From assembly GCF_023716565.1 (NCBI RefSeq), contig NZ_CP071849.1:620001-684000 (forward strand): a stretch of DNA of 64,000 bases, in the 5' to 3' direction. The DNA is from Vibrio sp. SCSIO 43136. GTDB taxonomy: Bacteria; Pseudomonadota; Gammaproteobacteria; Enterobacterales; Vibrionaceae. The position numbers were made by a program, and so were the translations under genes. Shown one piece after another: positions 1-8,973 of this stretch (within the stretch, counting starts at the first letter, position 1; the number at the start of each line of letters is the position of its first letter). The notes beneath the pieces are model-generated. The model had not been told where the DNA came from and did no database searches. It worked only from the letters and a program-made list of their open reading frames with translations.

Positions 1-419
1 TATTCTCCGTTGTCAGCTAGCCAATTGAGATTACCACCGTAGATCCATTTCTTATCAGGATTGTTTTTACGATAGGTTTTGAGCGTTTCAACAACCGTTT
101 CCCACGGGTCTAGAGGAGAGACAAATATATTCATATAGTTGTCAGCGCCCATGTCGGGGTGGATATGGTCATCGATCATCCCGGGCATAACTACCTTGCT
201 GTCAAGATTTACCATTTTTGTGGAGGCGTCTTGGTGCATTTTTACTTTGGAATAAGCGCCGACGTCGACAATCTTGCCGTCTTTAACGGCAAACGCTTCT
301 GCCCAAGGCATCGCTTTGTTTACAGTATAAACTTTAGCGTTATAGAAAATGGTATCTGCATCAGCAAGTGCGCCAAAACTGGCGCACGCAACTAGCGTGG
401 CAATGGCTAACCTTTTCAT
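1..419 (-). CDS. Secreted YtcJ-like amidohydrolase, N-terminal part
   Basis: This is the first 139 codons of a gene that runs off the left edge of the window. The product starts with a short signal peptide (MKRLAIATLVACASFGALA), so it is probably periplasmic. Next comes the opening beta-sandwich of the amidohydrolase superfamily, then MPGMIDDHIHPD, where the His-x-His pair would bind the active-site metal. The order (TIFYNAKVYTVN, an AFAVKDGKIVDVG strand, then the His-x-His motif) resembles the YtcJ/amidohydrolase 3 family. The start is supported by an AAGGAG ribosome-binding site five bases upstream. The substrate cannot be told from this fragment. Confidence 0.8.
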   Translation of the reverse strand, partial: MKRLAIATLVACASFGALADADTIFYNAKVYTVNKAMPWAEAFAVKDGKIVDVGAYSKVKMHQDASTKMVNLDSKVVMPGMIDDHIHPDMGADNYMNIFVSPLDPWETVVETLKTYRKNNPDKKWIYGGNLNWLADNGE

Positions 420-595
420 GACTTCTCCTTAAGAATGAAAAACTTACTTAATCGGCAATTCTACGCAAGTAAATCAGAGCAGACCTGATTTTTTATAAAT
501 TGCGCTGAATTTCAGTGAGTTTTTGCGTAATAGTCACAATAAGGCTAGCAGAAGATTACGGTTTGACGCTCGTTGCTGACTGAATTTCGTTTGAT

Positions 596-2257
596 TCAGA
601 ATCCTTCGGTAACTTCAAACACCATAGGCTCTTTAGTGTAAGGGTGTGCAATCTCTAATCTTTGTGCATGAAGGTGCAACCTATTGGCCTTGGTGCCATA
701 TAGGTCGTCGCCAATAATTGGCATGTTAAGACCTTGTTGGTGGGCGCAATGAACGCGAAGCTGATGCGTCCTTCCCGTATGAGGGTGTAGGTAGAGCTTG
801 GTGGCGTTCTCATACCGTTCAATGACTTCAAAACTGGTGTGAGCAGCTTTGCCATGCTCGTAACAAACCAGTTGTCTTGGGCGATCATCTAGATCACCAC
901 GCAATGGTAGGTTTATCTCGCCACTCTGTTTATCTAATACTCCTTCGATGGTTGCCACATATCGCTTGCCGACTTCTCGGGTGATGAACTGCTTTTGCAA
1001 ACTTTTATTGGCTCGTCGAGTTAAAGCGAAAATCAAAATGCCTGATGTCGACATATCGAGTCTATGAATGACGAATGGTCCTTCGATATCAGGAAACATC
1101 TCACACACACGGGTATAAACAGAATCTTTGATGTGTTTTCCCGGCACGGAAAGAAATTCAGCAGGTTTGTTGACCACGACGATGGCTTCATCTTGGTACA
1201 GTACTTCTATCTCTTTTCCCTGTGCTGGATTGGTTAACAGCGGGTTCGCTTCCACATCTAAACCGACCAACATGTGACCTAAAATTGGCTCGCATTTCGC
1301 TTTACACGATGGGTAAAAACGACCGTGTTGACGTACTTCTGATTTCGGAGATACTCCCCACCAAAACTCAGCCATAGCTATCGGCGTCAAGTTGTGAAGA
1401 TATGCGTATTGAAGTAACTTAGGCGCTGCACACTCACCAGAGCCCGCTGGGATCGTCTCATCAAAAATCTCAGTCAGTGCTTTGTTCTCACCATTGGCAT
1501 TGAGAAAGGTGTAGTTAGAGAAGAGGCGGTGTTGCAGTGCATTTGAGCGTTTGGCTCTTAACTCTTGAAGTGTGCCAATCTCTTGTTGCAACAGGTTAAG
1601 CTTGCTCTCAACGCTATCGATATTATTTTTGTGGTCTCGCTTGAGATCTTTAATGCGATATTTTTCAGCGATACTTTCTTTTCCAAGCTCACTCATCACT
1701 TGTTCCAACGCATCACCTGTTAAGTTCTGCTCGGCATCCGCTCGCAACTTCTTACGACGAGCACGCCCTTCGATCATCACTTGACGAAAAGCTTCGATTT
1801 CAGCCTCACCTTGTGCCGTTTGTTCGGCCAATGTCTGTTTTAGCGCATCTATTTCTGGATTTGCTTTCAGAGTGTTGATTTGGCGGTTGATGTCATTGAT
1901 TGCATGAGTTTCGCTGCGGAAAAAACCGTCTTCATCCAGCATGTCGTAAACTGGTGGTACAAAACCGGGTAGATGATTGGAGTCGGCAATTTTTCCTGAA
2001 TAGGCTTTTAAATAACCAATCTCACCTTGTGGTGATTTCACGATTAAAACCCCAAACATCTTGCCTGTGGCATTTTGCTCAGGCTCATGTGGAGCGCCAA
2101 AATTGTGCTGCCACTGATTTTGGGTGGTTAAATGCTGTTTTAGCTCGTCTGCGGCTAGTTCACACAAGGCATGGGGTGTGTAGTAAAACGGGAAGGTGAA
2201 CTGCTCTGGGAGCGAGATATCTTCTGTAGAGGTTTGAAAGCGAGTAAAACAGTGCAT
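596..2257 (-). CDS. RluA-family RNA pseudouridine synthase with long N-terminal extension
   Basis: The C-terminal part (about residues 340-553) is an RluA-type pseudouridine synthase. It has the motif HRLDMSTSG, whose Asp is the family catalytic residue, and the GRTHQLRVH segment. Such enzymes isomerise uridine to pseudouridine in rRNA or tRNA. At 553 residues it is far longer than RluA (about 220) or RluC and RluD (about 320). The extra N-terminal part holds a charged, probably coiled-coil stretch (about residues 130-245) and no S4 domain that I can see. Similar long forms occur in vibrios and relatives. The RNA target is unknown. The gene stands alone, divergent from the alkylation-repair genes. 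Confidence 0.87.
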   Translation of the reverse strand: MHCFTRFQTSTEDISLPEQFTFPFYYTPHALCELAADELKQHLTTQNQWQHNFGAPHEPEQNATGKMFGVLIVKSPQGEIGYLKAYSGKIADSNHLPGFVPPVYDMLDEDGFFRSETHAINDINRQINTLKANPEIDALKQTLAEQTAQGEAEIEAFRQVMIEGRARRKKLRADAEQNLTGDALEQVMSELGKESIAEKYRIKDLKRDHKNNIDSVESKLNLLQQEIGTLQELRAKRSNALQHRLFSNYTFLNANGENKALTEIFDETIPAGSGECAAPKLLQYAYLHNLTPIAMAEFWWGVSPKSEVRQHGRFYPSCKAKCEPILGHMLVGLDVEANPLLTNPAQGKEIEVLYQDEAIVVVNKPAEFLSVPGKHIKDSVYTRVCEMFPDIEGPFVIHRLDMSTSGILIFALTRRANKSLQKQFITREVGKRYVATIEGVLDKQSGEINLPLRGDLDDRPRQLVCYEHGKAAHTSFEVIERYENATKLYLHPHTGRTHQLRVHCAHQQGLNMPIIGDDLYGTKANRLHLHAQRLEIAHPYTKEPMVFEVTEGF

Positions 2258-2408
2258 AACAGGAAACTTATTGACTAGGGATTGGGATTGTACTGCTTTG
2301 AGCGACCAATGCCAGTCCTGTGTTTATCTCATTGAGTTCCGAAAATGGCTAGCCAGAAAAGATAAGCGGCGTACACTAAAGAAAATCCAACCTAATGGGT
2401 AAAGCATC

Positions 2409-3764
2409 ATGCAGTTGACTCAGAGTCAATGTCAGCAAGCTCGAATGGCAAGAGACAGCCGATTTGACGGCCGTTTTTTTGTCGCCGTTAAAACAACGGG
2501 GATTTTCTGTCGCCCAATTTGCCCGGCTAATTTGCCAAAAGAAGAGAACGTTGAATACTACCCAAGCTCTGCGCACGCATTGCATGCGGGCTTTCGGCCT
2601 TGTTTACGTTGTCGCCCTGATGCCGCACCAAGCTCATGGGCTTGGAAAGGTACTGAAGCTTCATTTCAGCGAGCTGTTGGATTGATAGAGCAGGGTGCAT
2701 TGCAACAAGGGACGTTGGCAGAGCTCGCCGAACGACTCGGGATCACGGACCGCTATCTTCGTCAGTTGTTTGCGCAATATTTGGGTATCGCCCCGAAGCA
2801 GTACGCACAAATGCAGCAGTTACTGTTTGCCAAGCAGCTTTTGCATCAGAGCCAGATGTCGGTTGCCGACATCGCATTTGCGTCTGGGTTTAACAGTGTT
2901 CGGCGATTTAACGATGCGTTTGTTAAACAGTTAAAACTCACGCCTAGCCAAGTAAGGAAAAAAGCGCCAATGAGTGCAGAAAACAAAATAACTTTGCCGT
3001 ATCGAGGCAAACTGGACTGGCAGCATATGCTCGATTTCTACTCTTTGAGGCAGATAGAAGGTGTAGAAAAAATCGAACAAGGTCGTTATTGGCGCAGACT
3101 GATCATTGGCGGTAAACCATGCTGTTTCTCTATCGAGCCGCTTAAATCAGGGGAACTTGAACTTAGCTTTGAGCTTGAAGAGAGTAGGCAGCTGCGCCCT
3201 TTGGTTAATGGGGTGCGCCGCATGTTTGACTTAGATACTGACATGGACGTGGTAGAGCAACATTTAAATCAGGTTGATTCTAACTTGGTTCAGCGTTCTG
3301 GCATTCGTATACCTGGTGTTTGGAGCACGTGGGAGGCAGGTGTTCGAGCGATTTTGGGGCAGCAGGTGTCAGTTAAAGCTGCGGTCGGGCAGTTGAATCT
3401 GTTGTGTGAACTTTGCCAACCAGTGGAAAAAGAAAGAGTTTTCCCGTCTCCTAAACAAGTGTTAAGCGCTGATATTGAACCGCTAAGAATGCCAACTGCT
3501 AGAAAGCAGACTTTAAGGACCTTTGCTGAATTCATGGATCAACACTCTGAGCAAGTCCCTAGTGAGTGGTTAGCACTAAAAGGGATTGGCCCGTGGACGG
3601 TAAATTATGGACTAATGCGTGGTGCGAGTGAGCCGGACTGTTTTCTAGACCAAGACTTAATCGTTAAAAAAGCCATGCCTCGTTACCCTAAATTGAATAA
3701 ACAGAGCGCAGCGCCTTGGGGCAGTTACGCCTCACTGCACTGTTGGAATAACGGAGTCGAGTAA
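2409..3764 (+). CDS. alkA: Ada-type methyl sensor / AraC HTH / AlkA DNA glycosylase fusion
   Basis: Three domains are visible. Residues 1-75 match the Ada N-terminal zinc domain, with four Cys at 34, 38, 65 and 68; in E. coli Ada the first of these accepts methyl groups from DNA phosphotriesters. Residues 80-180 form an AraC-type helix-turn-helix pair (IADIAFASGFNSVRRF-like second helix). Residues 190-451 are an AlkA-like 3-methyladenine glycosylase, with the helix-hairpin-helix LKGIGPWTVNY followed by the likely catalytic Asp in FLDQDL. The protein should excise alkylated bases and may activate its own gene when methylated, by analogy with Ada. Its stop codon abuts the ogt start with no gap, so the two are co-transcribed. 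Confidence 0.9.
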   Translation: MQLTQSQCQQARMARDSRFDGRFFVAVKTTGIFCRPICPANLPKEENVEYYPSSAHALHAGFRPCLRCRPDAAPSSWAWKGTEASFQRAVGLIEQGALQQGTLAELAERLGITDRYLRQLFAQYLGIAPKQYAQMQQLLFAKQLLHQSQMSVADIAFASGFNSVRRFNDAFVKQLKLTPSQVRKKAPMSAENKITLPYRGKLDWQHMLDFYSLRQIEGVEKIEQGRYWRRLIIGGKPCCFSIEPLKSGELELSFELEESRQLRPLVNGVRRMFDLDTDMDVVEQHLNQVDSNLVQRSGIRIPGVWSTWEAGVRAILGQQVSVKAAVGQLNLLCELCQPVEKERVFPSPKQVLSADIEPLRMPTARKQTLRTFAEFMDQHSEQVPSEWLALKGIGPWTVNYGLMRGASEPDCFLDQDLIVKKAMPRYPKLNKQSAAPWGSYASLHCWNNGVE

Positions 3765-4250
3765 ATGAATTACTACAGTTTAATGCCATCTCACCTTGGG
3801 GTGATCACATTGCAAACCAGTGATGCTGGATTAACAGGGGTTTGGTTCGAAACCCAAACGACCCAGCCAGATCAGTTGGGTACCCAAGATGATACCCATC
3901 CAATTTTGGTCAAAGCGAAATCTCAGCTCGATGAGTATCTGTCTGGTATTCGCACTGAATTCGACTTGCCACTCGACGCTAAAGGGACGGAGTTCCAGCG
4001 CCAAATATGGCATGCATTAACGCAGATACCGTATGGTAAAAGCTGGAGCTATCAGCAACTGGCGGATCATATCGGCAATCCCAAAGCGGTGCGTGCAGTG
4101 GGCTTGGCAAATGGGAAAAACCCAATATCTGTTATTGTGCCTTGCCATCGAGTGATAGGAAAAAGTGGTAAGTTGACGGGGTATGCGGGAGGGCTGGAGC
4201 GTAAAAAGGCGTTGCTTGAGTTGGAGAATATTGATTTTTTATCGGATTAA
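3765..4250 (+). CDS. ogt: Methylated-DNA--protein-cysteine S-methyltransferase
   Basis: This protein directly reverses O6-methylguanine by moving the methyl group to its own cysteine. The suicide active site VPCHRVIG is intact, followed by GKLTGYAGG. The helix-turn-helix region with QLADHIGNPKAVRAVG precedes it. At 161 residues it is the normal length for Ogt. The ATG follows the TAA of the glycosylase gene directly, so the two form an alkylation-damage operon. The last codons and the stop lie inside the start of an 8-bp tandem repeat. Confidence 0.94.
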   Translation: MNYYSLMPSHLGVITLQTSDAGLTGVWFETQTTQPDQLGTQDDTHPILVKAKSQLDEYLSGIRTEFDLPLDAKGTEFQRQIWHALTQIPYGKSWSYQQLADHIGNPKAVRAVGLANGKNPISVIVPCHRVIGKSGKLTGYAGGLERKKALLELENIDFLSD

Positions 4251-4323
4251 GGGATTAAGGGATTAGGTTTTAAGGGTTTAAGAGTTTAAGAGTTTAAGAG
4301 TTTAAGAGTTTAAGAGTTTAAGG
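4244..4323. repeat. Tandem 8-bp repeat, ten units
   Basis: Eighty bases divide exactly into ten 8-mers: GGATTAAG, GGATTAAG, GGATTAGG, TTTTAAGG, then five GTTTAAGA and a final GTTTAAGG. The array begins in the last codons of ogt, includes its stop, and ends 36 bases before the stop of the convergent amylase gene. Such short direct repeats can change copy number by slipped-strand pairing. No hairpin terminator is seen between the two convergent genes. Confidence 0.93.
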
Positions 4324-4359
4324 GCGCAAACGTTTGGAGTTGAAAGCGCCCTGGTGTGG

Positions 4360-6120
4360 TTAGAGTGTTAGAGCGAGTGCGGCGAAAGGTTCTAGTGATA
4401 GTGCTAGTATGGCTTTGCCGTCTTTCACTGTGAGTTGGGTCGTTACATTGGAGCCTAATTGGTCGGTTAGGGAGTATTCTCCGTCGCTTAGCTGCCACTG
4501 TTTGATTGTTATTGGGTCAATCTCGATGTGCGCTTGTACGCTTTGCTGGGCGTTTAAATTGGCGGCGGCAATGACAAACTGAGTCTGGGCGCTGCGAGCA
4601 AACAAGTAGCAATGTTGCCCTAGGGCTTCTTTGTTAGCCAAGTACAGTTCGTGGTATTCACCAACAATGGCTGGGTGTTCTAAAGCAAAATTCATCAGTG
4701 ACTGGTAAAAAGTGCGTAGCGAAATTTCCTCTTTACTCAATGCACCGCCATCGAACTTGCCACCATTCATCCAGCGCTGGTGATGCGGCACCCCGACATA
4801 GTCGAAAATAGAGGTTCGACTCGGTTGGCCAAAACCCCCTTCCTCTAACCCTGGCTCTCCAACTTCTTGACCAAAATAGATCATACTTGGTGCTGAGTTG
4901 GAAAGTGCACTGATAAGCATTGCTGGTCGACCAAAATTTGCATCACCCGCAAACTCTGGATGAGCGAGCCTTTGCTCATCATGGTTGTCTAAGAACCTCA
5001 AAAGGTGTGAGCTGATATCCGCATATTGCTGCTCAATGTGACTAATTTGTTCTGCATGGCCTCGATTTTGAATAATCGCCTTTAATGTGTCGTACAAGTC
5101 GACTTTGTCGTAGAGGTAATCCATTTTGCCAAGCTGGATATAGTCTCGATAAAGGTGGGGCTGATACACTTCAGCGAGTAAAAAGGCATCCTCATTGCGA
5201 CATTTGATGGCACTGTTCATGTAGCTCCAAAATTCTACAGGCACCATCTCAGCCATATCATATCGGAAACCATCGACACCTTTATCGAGCCAAAATAGTG
5301 CGATATCTCGAAACTTTTGCCATGAATTAGGGACGGGCTTGTCTTGCCAAAACTGCGCATGAGCTTTGGCGTCTTTTGTTGCAAACTCTGGCGGCAGTTC
5401 ATCGAAATCTTTACATCCATCAGGGCGAATACCGTAGTTTATCTTGGCGGTCTCATACCAATCGTCAAAGTTTGGTTTGGCCGTGGTGGCACCATTACCA
5501 GTCCACTTGGCAGGAAATTCGTGATACGGCTGACAATGGGTTAACGTTGCATTGGTACCCAGTGGTTGAAACTTGTCTGGAATGTCAGGAGTTTCAAATT
5601 CTTGGTCGGGTACGTAGTAAAAATTGTTGTGCTTATGATATGCACGTGAAGTGACATCGTGTGCGCCAAAATCACTGACGCCAGCTGGGTTATTAAGCCC
5701 TTTGTAATTGCGTGCGACATGGTTTGGTACAATATCAATAATCACTTTCAGACCAGCCTTATGAGTACGCTCTATAAGTGCTTCAAACTCTTCCATACGA
5801 TTGGCTGGGTCGATGGCAAGATCTGGGTTGACTGAGTAGTAATCTTTCACTGCATACGGTGAGCCTGCTCGCCCTTTGACGACGGCTGGGTGATCGTGCT
5901 CGATCCCGAGCTCAGAATAGTCTCGGATGACAGCGTGGTGTGGTACACCGGTAAACCATACGTGAGTCATTCCTAGCGCTTTGATTTCTTTAAGGGCGAT
6001 ATCGGTGAAGTCAGCGAATTTGCCCACTCCGTTTTGTTCTATGGTTCCCCAAGGAATATTGTTGGTGACGGTGTTGCCAAACAAACGAGTAAAGACTTGA
6101 TAAACTGCGTATTTTTTCAT
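4360..6120 (-). CDS. GH13 alpha-amylase family glycoside hydrolase, cytoplasmic
   Basis: This 586-residue protein has the four conserved regions of glycoside hydrolase family 13: IIDIVPNHV, GFRYDMAEM (nucleophile Asp), AFLLAEVYQP (acid/base Glu) and RFLDNHDEQR (third carboxylate). There is no signal peptide, so it should act on internal alpha-glucans or maltodextrins. A C-terminal beta domain (from about residue 500) follows the barrel. The gene is monocistronic and convergent with ogt. The exact linkage specificity cannot be deduced. Confidence 0.88.
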   Translation of the reverse strand: MKKYAVYQVFTRLFGNTVTNNIPWGTIEQNGVGKFADFTDIALKEIKALGMTHVWFTGVPHHAVIRDYSELGIEHDHPAVVKGRAGSPYAVKDYYSVNPDLAIDPANRMEEFEALIERTHKAGLKVIIDIVPNHVARNYKGLNNPAGVSDFGAHDVTSRAYHKHNNFYYVPDQEFETPDIPDKFQPLGTNATLTHCQPYHEFPAKWTGNGATTAKPNFDDWYETAKINYGIRPDGCKDFDELPPEFATKDAKAHAQFWQDKPVPNSWQKFRDIALFWLDKGVDGFRYDMAEMVPVEFWSYMNSAIKCRNEDAFLLAEVYQPHLYRDYIQLGKMDYLYDKVDLYDTLKAIIQNRGHAEQISHIEQQYADISSHLLRFLDNHDEQRLAHPEFAGDANFGRPAMLISALSNSAPSMIYFGQEVGEPGLEEGGFGQPSRTSIFDYVGVPHHQRWMNGGKFDGGALSKEEISLRTFYQSLMNFALEHPAIVGEYHELYLANKEALGQHCYLFARSAQTQFVIAAANLNAQQSVQAHIEIDPITIKQWQLSDGEYSLTDQLGSNVTTQLTVKDGKAILALSLEPFAALALTL

Positions 6121-6210
6121 GTCGATTTTCTTGTTATGGTGGGTACATACTCAACTTAGCGTACACCAGTTTTAAGCAAATCCTCCTTTAAGGAAGAAAT
6201 AGGGGCGTAG

Positions 6211-6651
6211 ATGGACAACTCAGTAATTATTAGGCAATTTGAAGCAAAAGATACCGAGCGAGTTATTGCGTTATGGCATGCTTGTGAGCTAGTCAAACCA
6301 TGGAACGACCCTGATAAAGATATCGCTATTAAGCTTGCCCACGATGGAGAGCTGTTTTTGGTCGCTGAGCAAAATGGCGTCGTGGTTGCTAGTGTGATGG
6401 GCGGCTATGAAGGGCATCGAGGTTGGGCTAATTACCTTGTAGTCGACCCAGAGATTCAAGGGGCAGGATTAGGCCGCTTGATGATGGATGAGCTTGAGCT
6501 GCGTCTTAAAGATAAAGGGTGCCCTAAGATTAACTTGCAGGTGCGAGCTACCAATCAAAAAGTGATCGAGTTTTATCAGGCGCTCGGATTTCAAATTGAT
6601 AACTCTGTCAGTTTAGGTAAGCGTCTTGATGGGGTGAAGTATCAGGCTTGA
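6211..6651 (+). CDS. ypeA: GNAT family N-acetyltransferase, YpeA type
   Basis: The 146-residue product is a single GNAT domain. Its acetyl-CoA-binding motif A is VVDPEIQGAGLGRLMMDELE, and motif B includes NQKVIEFYQALGFQ. The overall sequence resembles YpeA of enterobacteria, including the start VIIRQFEAKDTERVIALWH. The acceptor substrate of YpeA is not established to my knowledge. The gene is preceded by a purine-rich stretch and appears monocistronic. Confidence 0.85.
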   Translation: MDNSVIIRQFEAKDTERVIALWHACELVKPWNDPDKDIAIKLAHDGELFLVAEQNGVVVASVMGGYEGHRGWANYLVVDPEIQGAGLGRLMMDELELRLKDKGCPKINLQVRATNQKVIEFYQALGFQIDNSVSLGKRLDGVKYQA

Positions 6652-6656
6652 CTCTA

Positions 6657-6823
6657 AATGGGGAAATTTTTTCTTCAAAGTTTACTGTTTTTCATCAGGT
6701 TAGATTGGTTGAAACTCGTTGTTAACCAATAGTAAGAAAGGCGACAAGCTCGTCTGGCATGTTACCTGAAAGAACTTACACCCCCTATATTGGTAACACC
6801 TGTCTTTGTGGCAGGTGTTTTTC
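6657..6823 (+). ncRNA. Candidate small RNA or attenuated leader ending in a terminator
   Basis: No ORF fits here, yet the region ends in a clear intrinsic terminator that lies 77 bases before the next gene. A GTTACC at 6761-6766 can pair with GGTAAC at 6792-6797, and that second arm overlaps the 5' arm of the terminator by three bases. This allows alternative folding, as in an attenuator. It could equally be only the 3' UTR and terminator of the acetyltransferase gene. I recognise no known RNA family. Confidence 0.3.
6795..6823 (+). terminator. Intrinsic terminator
   Basis: A perfect 8-bp stem, AACACCTG (6795-6802) with CAGGTGTT (6812-6819), has a 9-base loop and runs straight into a T tract. 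It ends transcription from the acetyltransferase side, or forms a leader terminator for the transporter gene downstream. Confidence 0.75.
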
Positions 6824-6898
6824 TATCTAAGGTAACTTACGCATGACAACCGACGTAAGACTGATTACTCTGATGACGTTAAAAACTTGAGGTATCAG

Positions 6899-7783
6899 AT
6901 GTATATAGGGGAAATCGCTGCAATAAGCGCAGCCTTGGTGTGGGCTATCGCCACGTGGATTTATGGGCAGTTTAGTCATCATTTTTCAGCATTGCAGCTA
7001 AATATCGTTAAAGGTGCACTTGCATCGATGATGATGTTGGTTGTGATGCCGTTCTTGCCCATGCCTGAACTAGACTTATCGACTGAGCATCTCTCGGTGT
7101 TGGCAATTTCTGGTGTGATTGGTATAGCGATTGGTGATAGCGCTTATTTTGCCTCACTTAAGCGAATTGGCGCCAATAAAACTTTGTTGCTAGAGTCGCT
7201 TGCTCCACCGTTATCGGGAGTGTTAGCGTTAGTGGCATTGGGCTCAGTGCTAGGTATTCAAGCTTGGCTCGGGGTAATCATTACCACTTGTGCAGTAACA
7301 TTTGTGGTGTTCCAGCCGAGCCAGAACGAACAACCTGTATCGATGAGCGGTATTGGCTTTGGCCTGTTGGCAAGTGTTTGTCAGGCAACTGGGGTTGTGA
7401 TTTCTCACTATGCTCTGGTTGCTGGTGATATTCCACCGCTGCTTGGCGCTTTGATCCGCTTGAGTATCGGCGTATTAGCGGTTGCTATGCTGATCCCTTG
7501 GGTTGAAGCCAAGCCTTTTGCTGGTATCCGTCGCCACTGGATGGCGATGGGGCGCTCTCAGATGTTAAAACTGCTCGGCGCAATATTCGTCGGAACTTTC
7601 TTGGCGTTGTGGCTACAGCAAATCGCATTGAAACATGCAAATCCAGCAATTGCTCAAACTCTAATTGCTACCAGTCCTCTGTTTATGTTGATTATTTATC
7701 GGATAAAGGGGCAAGTGATAGGGCGTTCAGCCTTGGTTGGGACGCTCGTCGCCGTGATGGGTATCGGGTTATTTTTTCTCTAG
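6899..7783 (+). CDS. EamA/DMT-superfamily transporter
   Basis: The protein has about ten hydrophobic segments arranged as two EamA repeats, typical of drug/metabolite transporters in the inner membrane. Examples are ISAALVWAIATWIYGQF near the N-terminus and VGTLVAVMGIGLFFL at the end. I place the start at the ATG at 6899 because a TGAGG ribosome-binding site sits just upstream. An in-frame TTG four codons earlier overlaps that site and is less likely. The substrate is unknown. The gene follows a possible attenuator and is convergent with the yiaVW-like pair. Confidence 0.84.
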   Translation: MYIGEIAAISAALVWAIATWIYGQFSHHFSALQLNIVKGALASMMMLVVMPFLPMPELDLSTEHLSVLAISGVIGIAIGDSAYFASLKRIGANKTLLLESLAPPLSGVLALVALGSVLGIQAWLGVIITTCAVTFVVFQPSQNEQPVSMSGIGFGLLASVCQATGVVISHYALVAGDIPPLLGALIRLSIGVLAVAMLIPWVEAKPFAGIRRHWMAMGRSQMLKLLGAIFVGTFLALWLQQIALKHANPAIAQTLIATSPLFMLIIYRIKGQVIGRSALVGTLVAVMGIGLFFL

Positions 7784-7792
7784 ATTGAAATC

Positions 7793-7823
7793 AAAAAAAA
7801 CGGCCTCCTAAATTGGAGGCCGT
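7793..7823 (-). terminator. Intrinsic terminator of the membrane fusion operon
   Basis: ACGGCCTCC (7800-7808) pairs with GGAGGCCGT (7815-7823). The eight A residues at 7793-7800 read as a T tract on the minus strand, so it terminates the yiaVW-like operon. Confidence 0.85.
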
Positions 7824-7840
7824 ATCGGTTATAAGCGTAG

Positions 7841-8971
7841 TTAGTGATCTAGGTACAGATAGTTTTGCCAACTCTTCATACGTATCAGTACTTTGCGCAT
7901 CACTGATACGTGAGAGAAGCTATCAGAATAGACGGCGATTTCGGCGTTACTACCCATAGGTAGGTGATAGCTAGAAACATCATCGGTGAGTTTTAACTTA
8001 ACAAGTGCTCGGCCATTGGTTCTAAGCGCAGAACTGTTGAGAAGCGAACCTGCCGCTTGGATCTGACCTTCACCGATGGCTGGAATGACTTCAACTACTT
8101 CCCCCTTAAACACCTTGCCCGGCAGGGCTCGGAACATGAACTCTGCTTCAAAACCAGACTCGAGTCGTTGTAGCGAGTTCTGTCTGAACGCACCGACGTA
8201 GTATTTATCTTCGGTATGAACAAAGGTCATGACAGGTCTTAGTGGAATTGGTACTGCCATCATACCCGGGCGAAGCGCCAGTTGCGTTACGTAACCATCG
8301 GTTGGCGCTCTGACAACGGTTTCGGATAAGTTGAACTCCGCTAATTCTAACTGCGCTTTAAGCCTTGCCACCGTAGTGTTTTCACCATCGATCTCGGAAG
8401 TGTAGGCGAGTTCAGCTCGACGTTCTTGTGCCTGTGCAGCTTCAAGTGCCGCTTGTGTTGCTTTATAGGTTTGACGACGGGTATCTACTTGTTGCTCGGT
8501 AAATGCTCCGCGTTTTTGCCCCTTTTCGTAGCGCTCAAATTCTCGCTCCGCTTTGTCTCGTTCTGCCACAGCTTGAATTGTCGTTGCTTGTGCTTGCTTA
8601 TAGGTGGATTCTAGTTGCAATAACGATTGCTCAGCCTCTGCAAGAGCAGCTTTGGCTTGAGTCACTTGAGTCTTGAATGGGGTCTGTTCGATTCTAAACA
8701 GAACGTCACCGGCTTTAAGTGGGGTGTTTGGCTCAGCTTCTACCGAAATCACTTTCCCTTTGACACTAGGTACGATTGGTGTGGTTGTAAAGTACTGGCC
8801 ACCGAGCTGTGTGAATGGGTGATTGTAGTTCATCAATAGTATCAAGGTACCTACTAAAACTACGCCACCAAGTACTGCGGTTGGAACCGTCCACTTATTG
8901 AGTGGGATCTTGAAGATCTTAAAAATTGCGATACATAAGGCCGCATAGGTCATAACGAGAAGTAAATCCAT
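7841..8971 (-). CDS. yiaV: HlyD-family membrane fusion protein, YiaV-like
   Basis: This periplasmic adaptor-type protein begins with two hydrophobic segments (residues 1-20 and 27-50). It then has a barrel-sandwich half-motif (VEAEPNTPLKAGDVLFRIE), an Ala/Gln/Glu-rich coiled-coil hairpin (about residues 85-190), the second half-motif (VRAPTDGYVTQLALRPG) and a beta-barrel domain. It resembles E. coli YiaV/YibH proteins. It is translated two bases after a DUF3302 gene, the same pairing as yiaW-yiaV. No efflux pump gene is adjacent, so the transport partner is unknown. Confidence 0.86.
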   Translation of the reverse strand: MDLLLVMTYAALCIAIFKIFKIPLNKWTVPTAVLGGVVLVGTLILLMNYNHPFTQLGGQYFTTTPIVPSVKGKVISVEAEPNTPLKAGDVLFRIEQTPFKTQVTQAKAALAEAEQSLLQLESTYKQAQATTIQAVAERDKAEREFERYEKGQKRGAFTEQQVDTRRQTYKATQAALEAAQAQERRAELAYTSEIDGENTTVARLKAQLELAEFNLSETVVRAPTDGYVTQLALRPGMMAVPIPLRPVMTFVHTEDKYYVGAFRQNSLQRLESGFEAEFMFRALPGKVFKGEVVEVIPAIGEGQIQAAGSLLNSSALRTNGRALVKLKLTDDVSSYHLPMGSNAEIAVYSDSFSHVSVMRKVLIRMKSWQNYLYLDH

Positions 8972-8973
8972 GC

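Noticed and set aside
4244..4323. Repeat array considered as CRISPR
   Set aside because: The units are 8 bp and contiguous with no spacers, and no cas gene is present.
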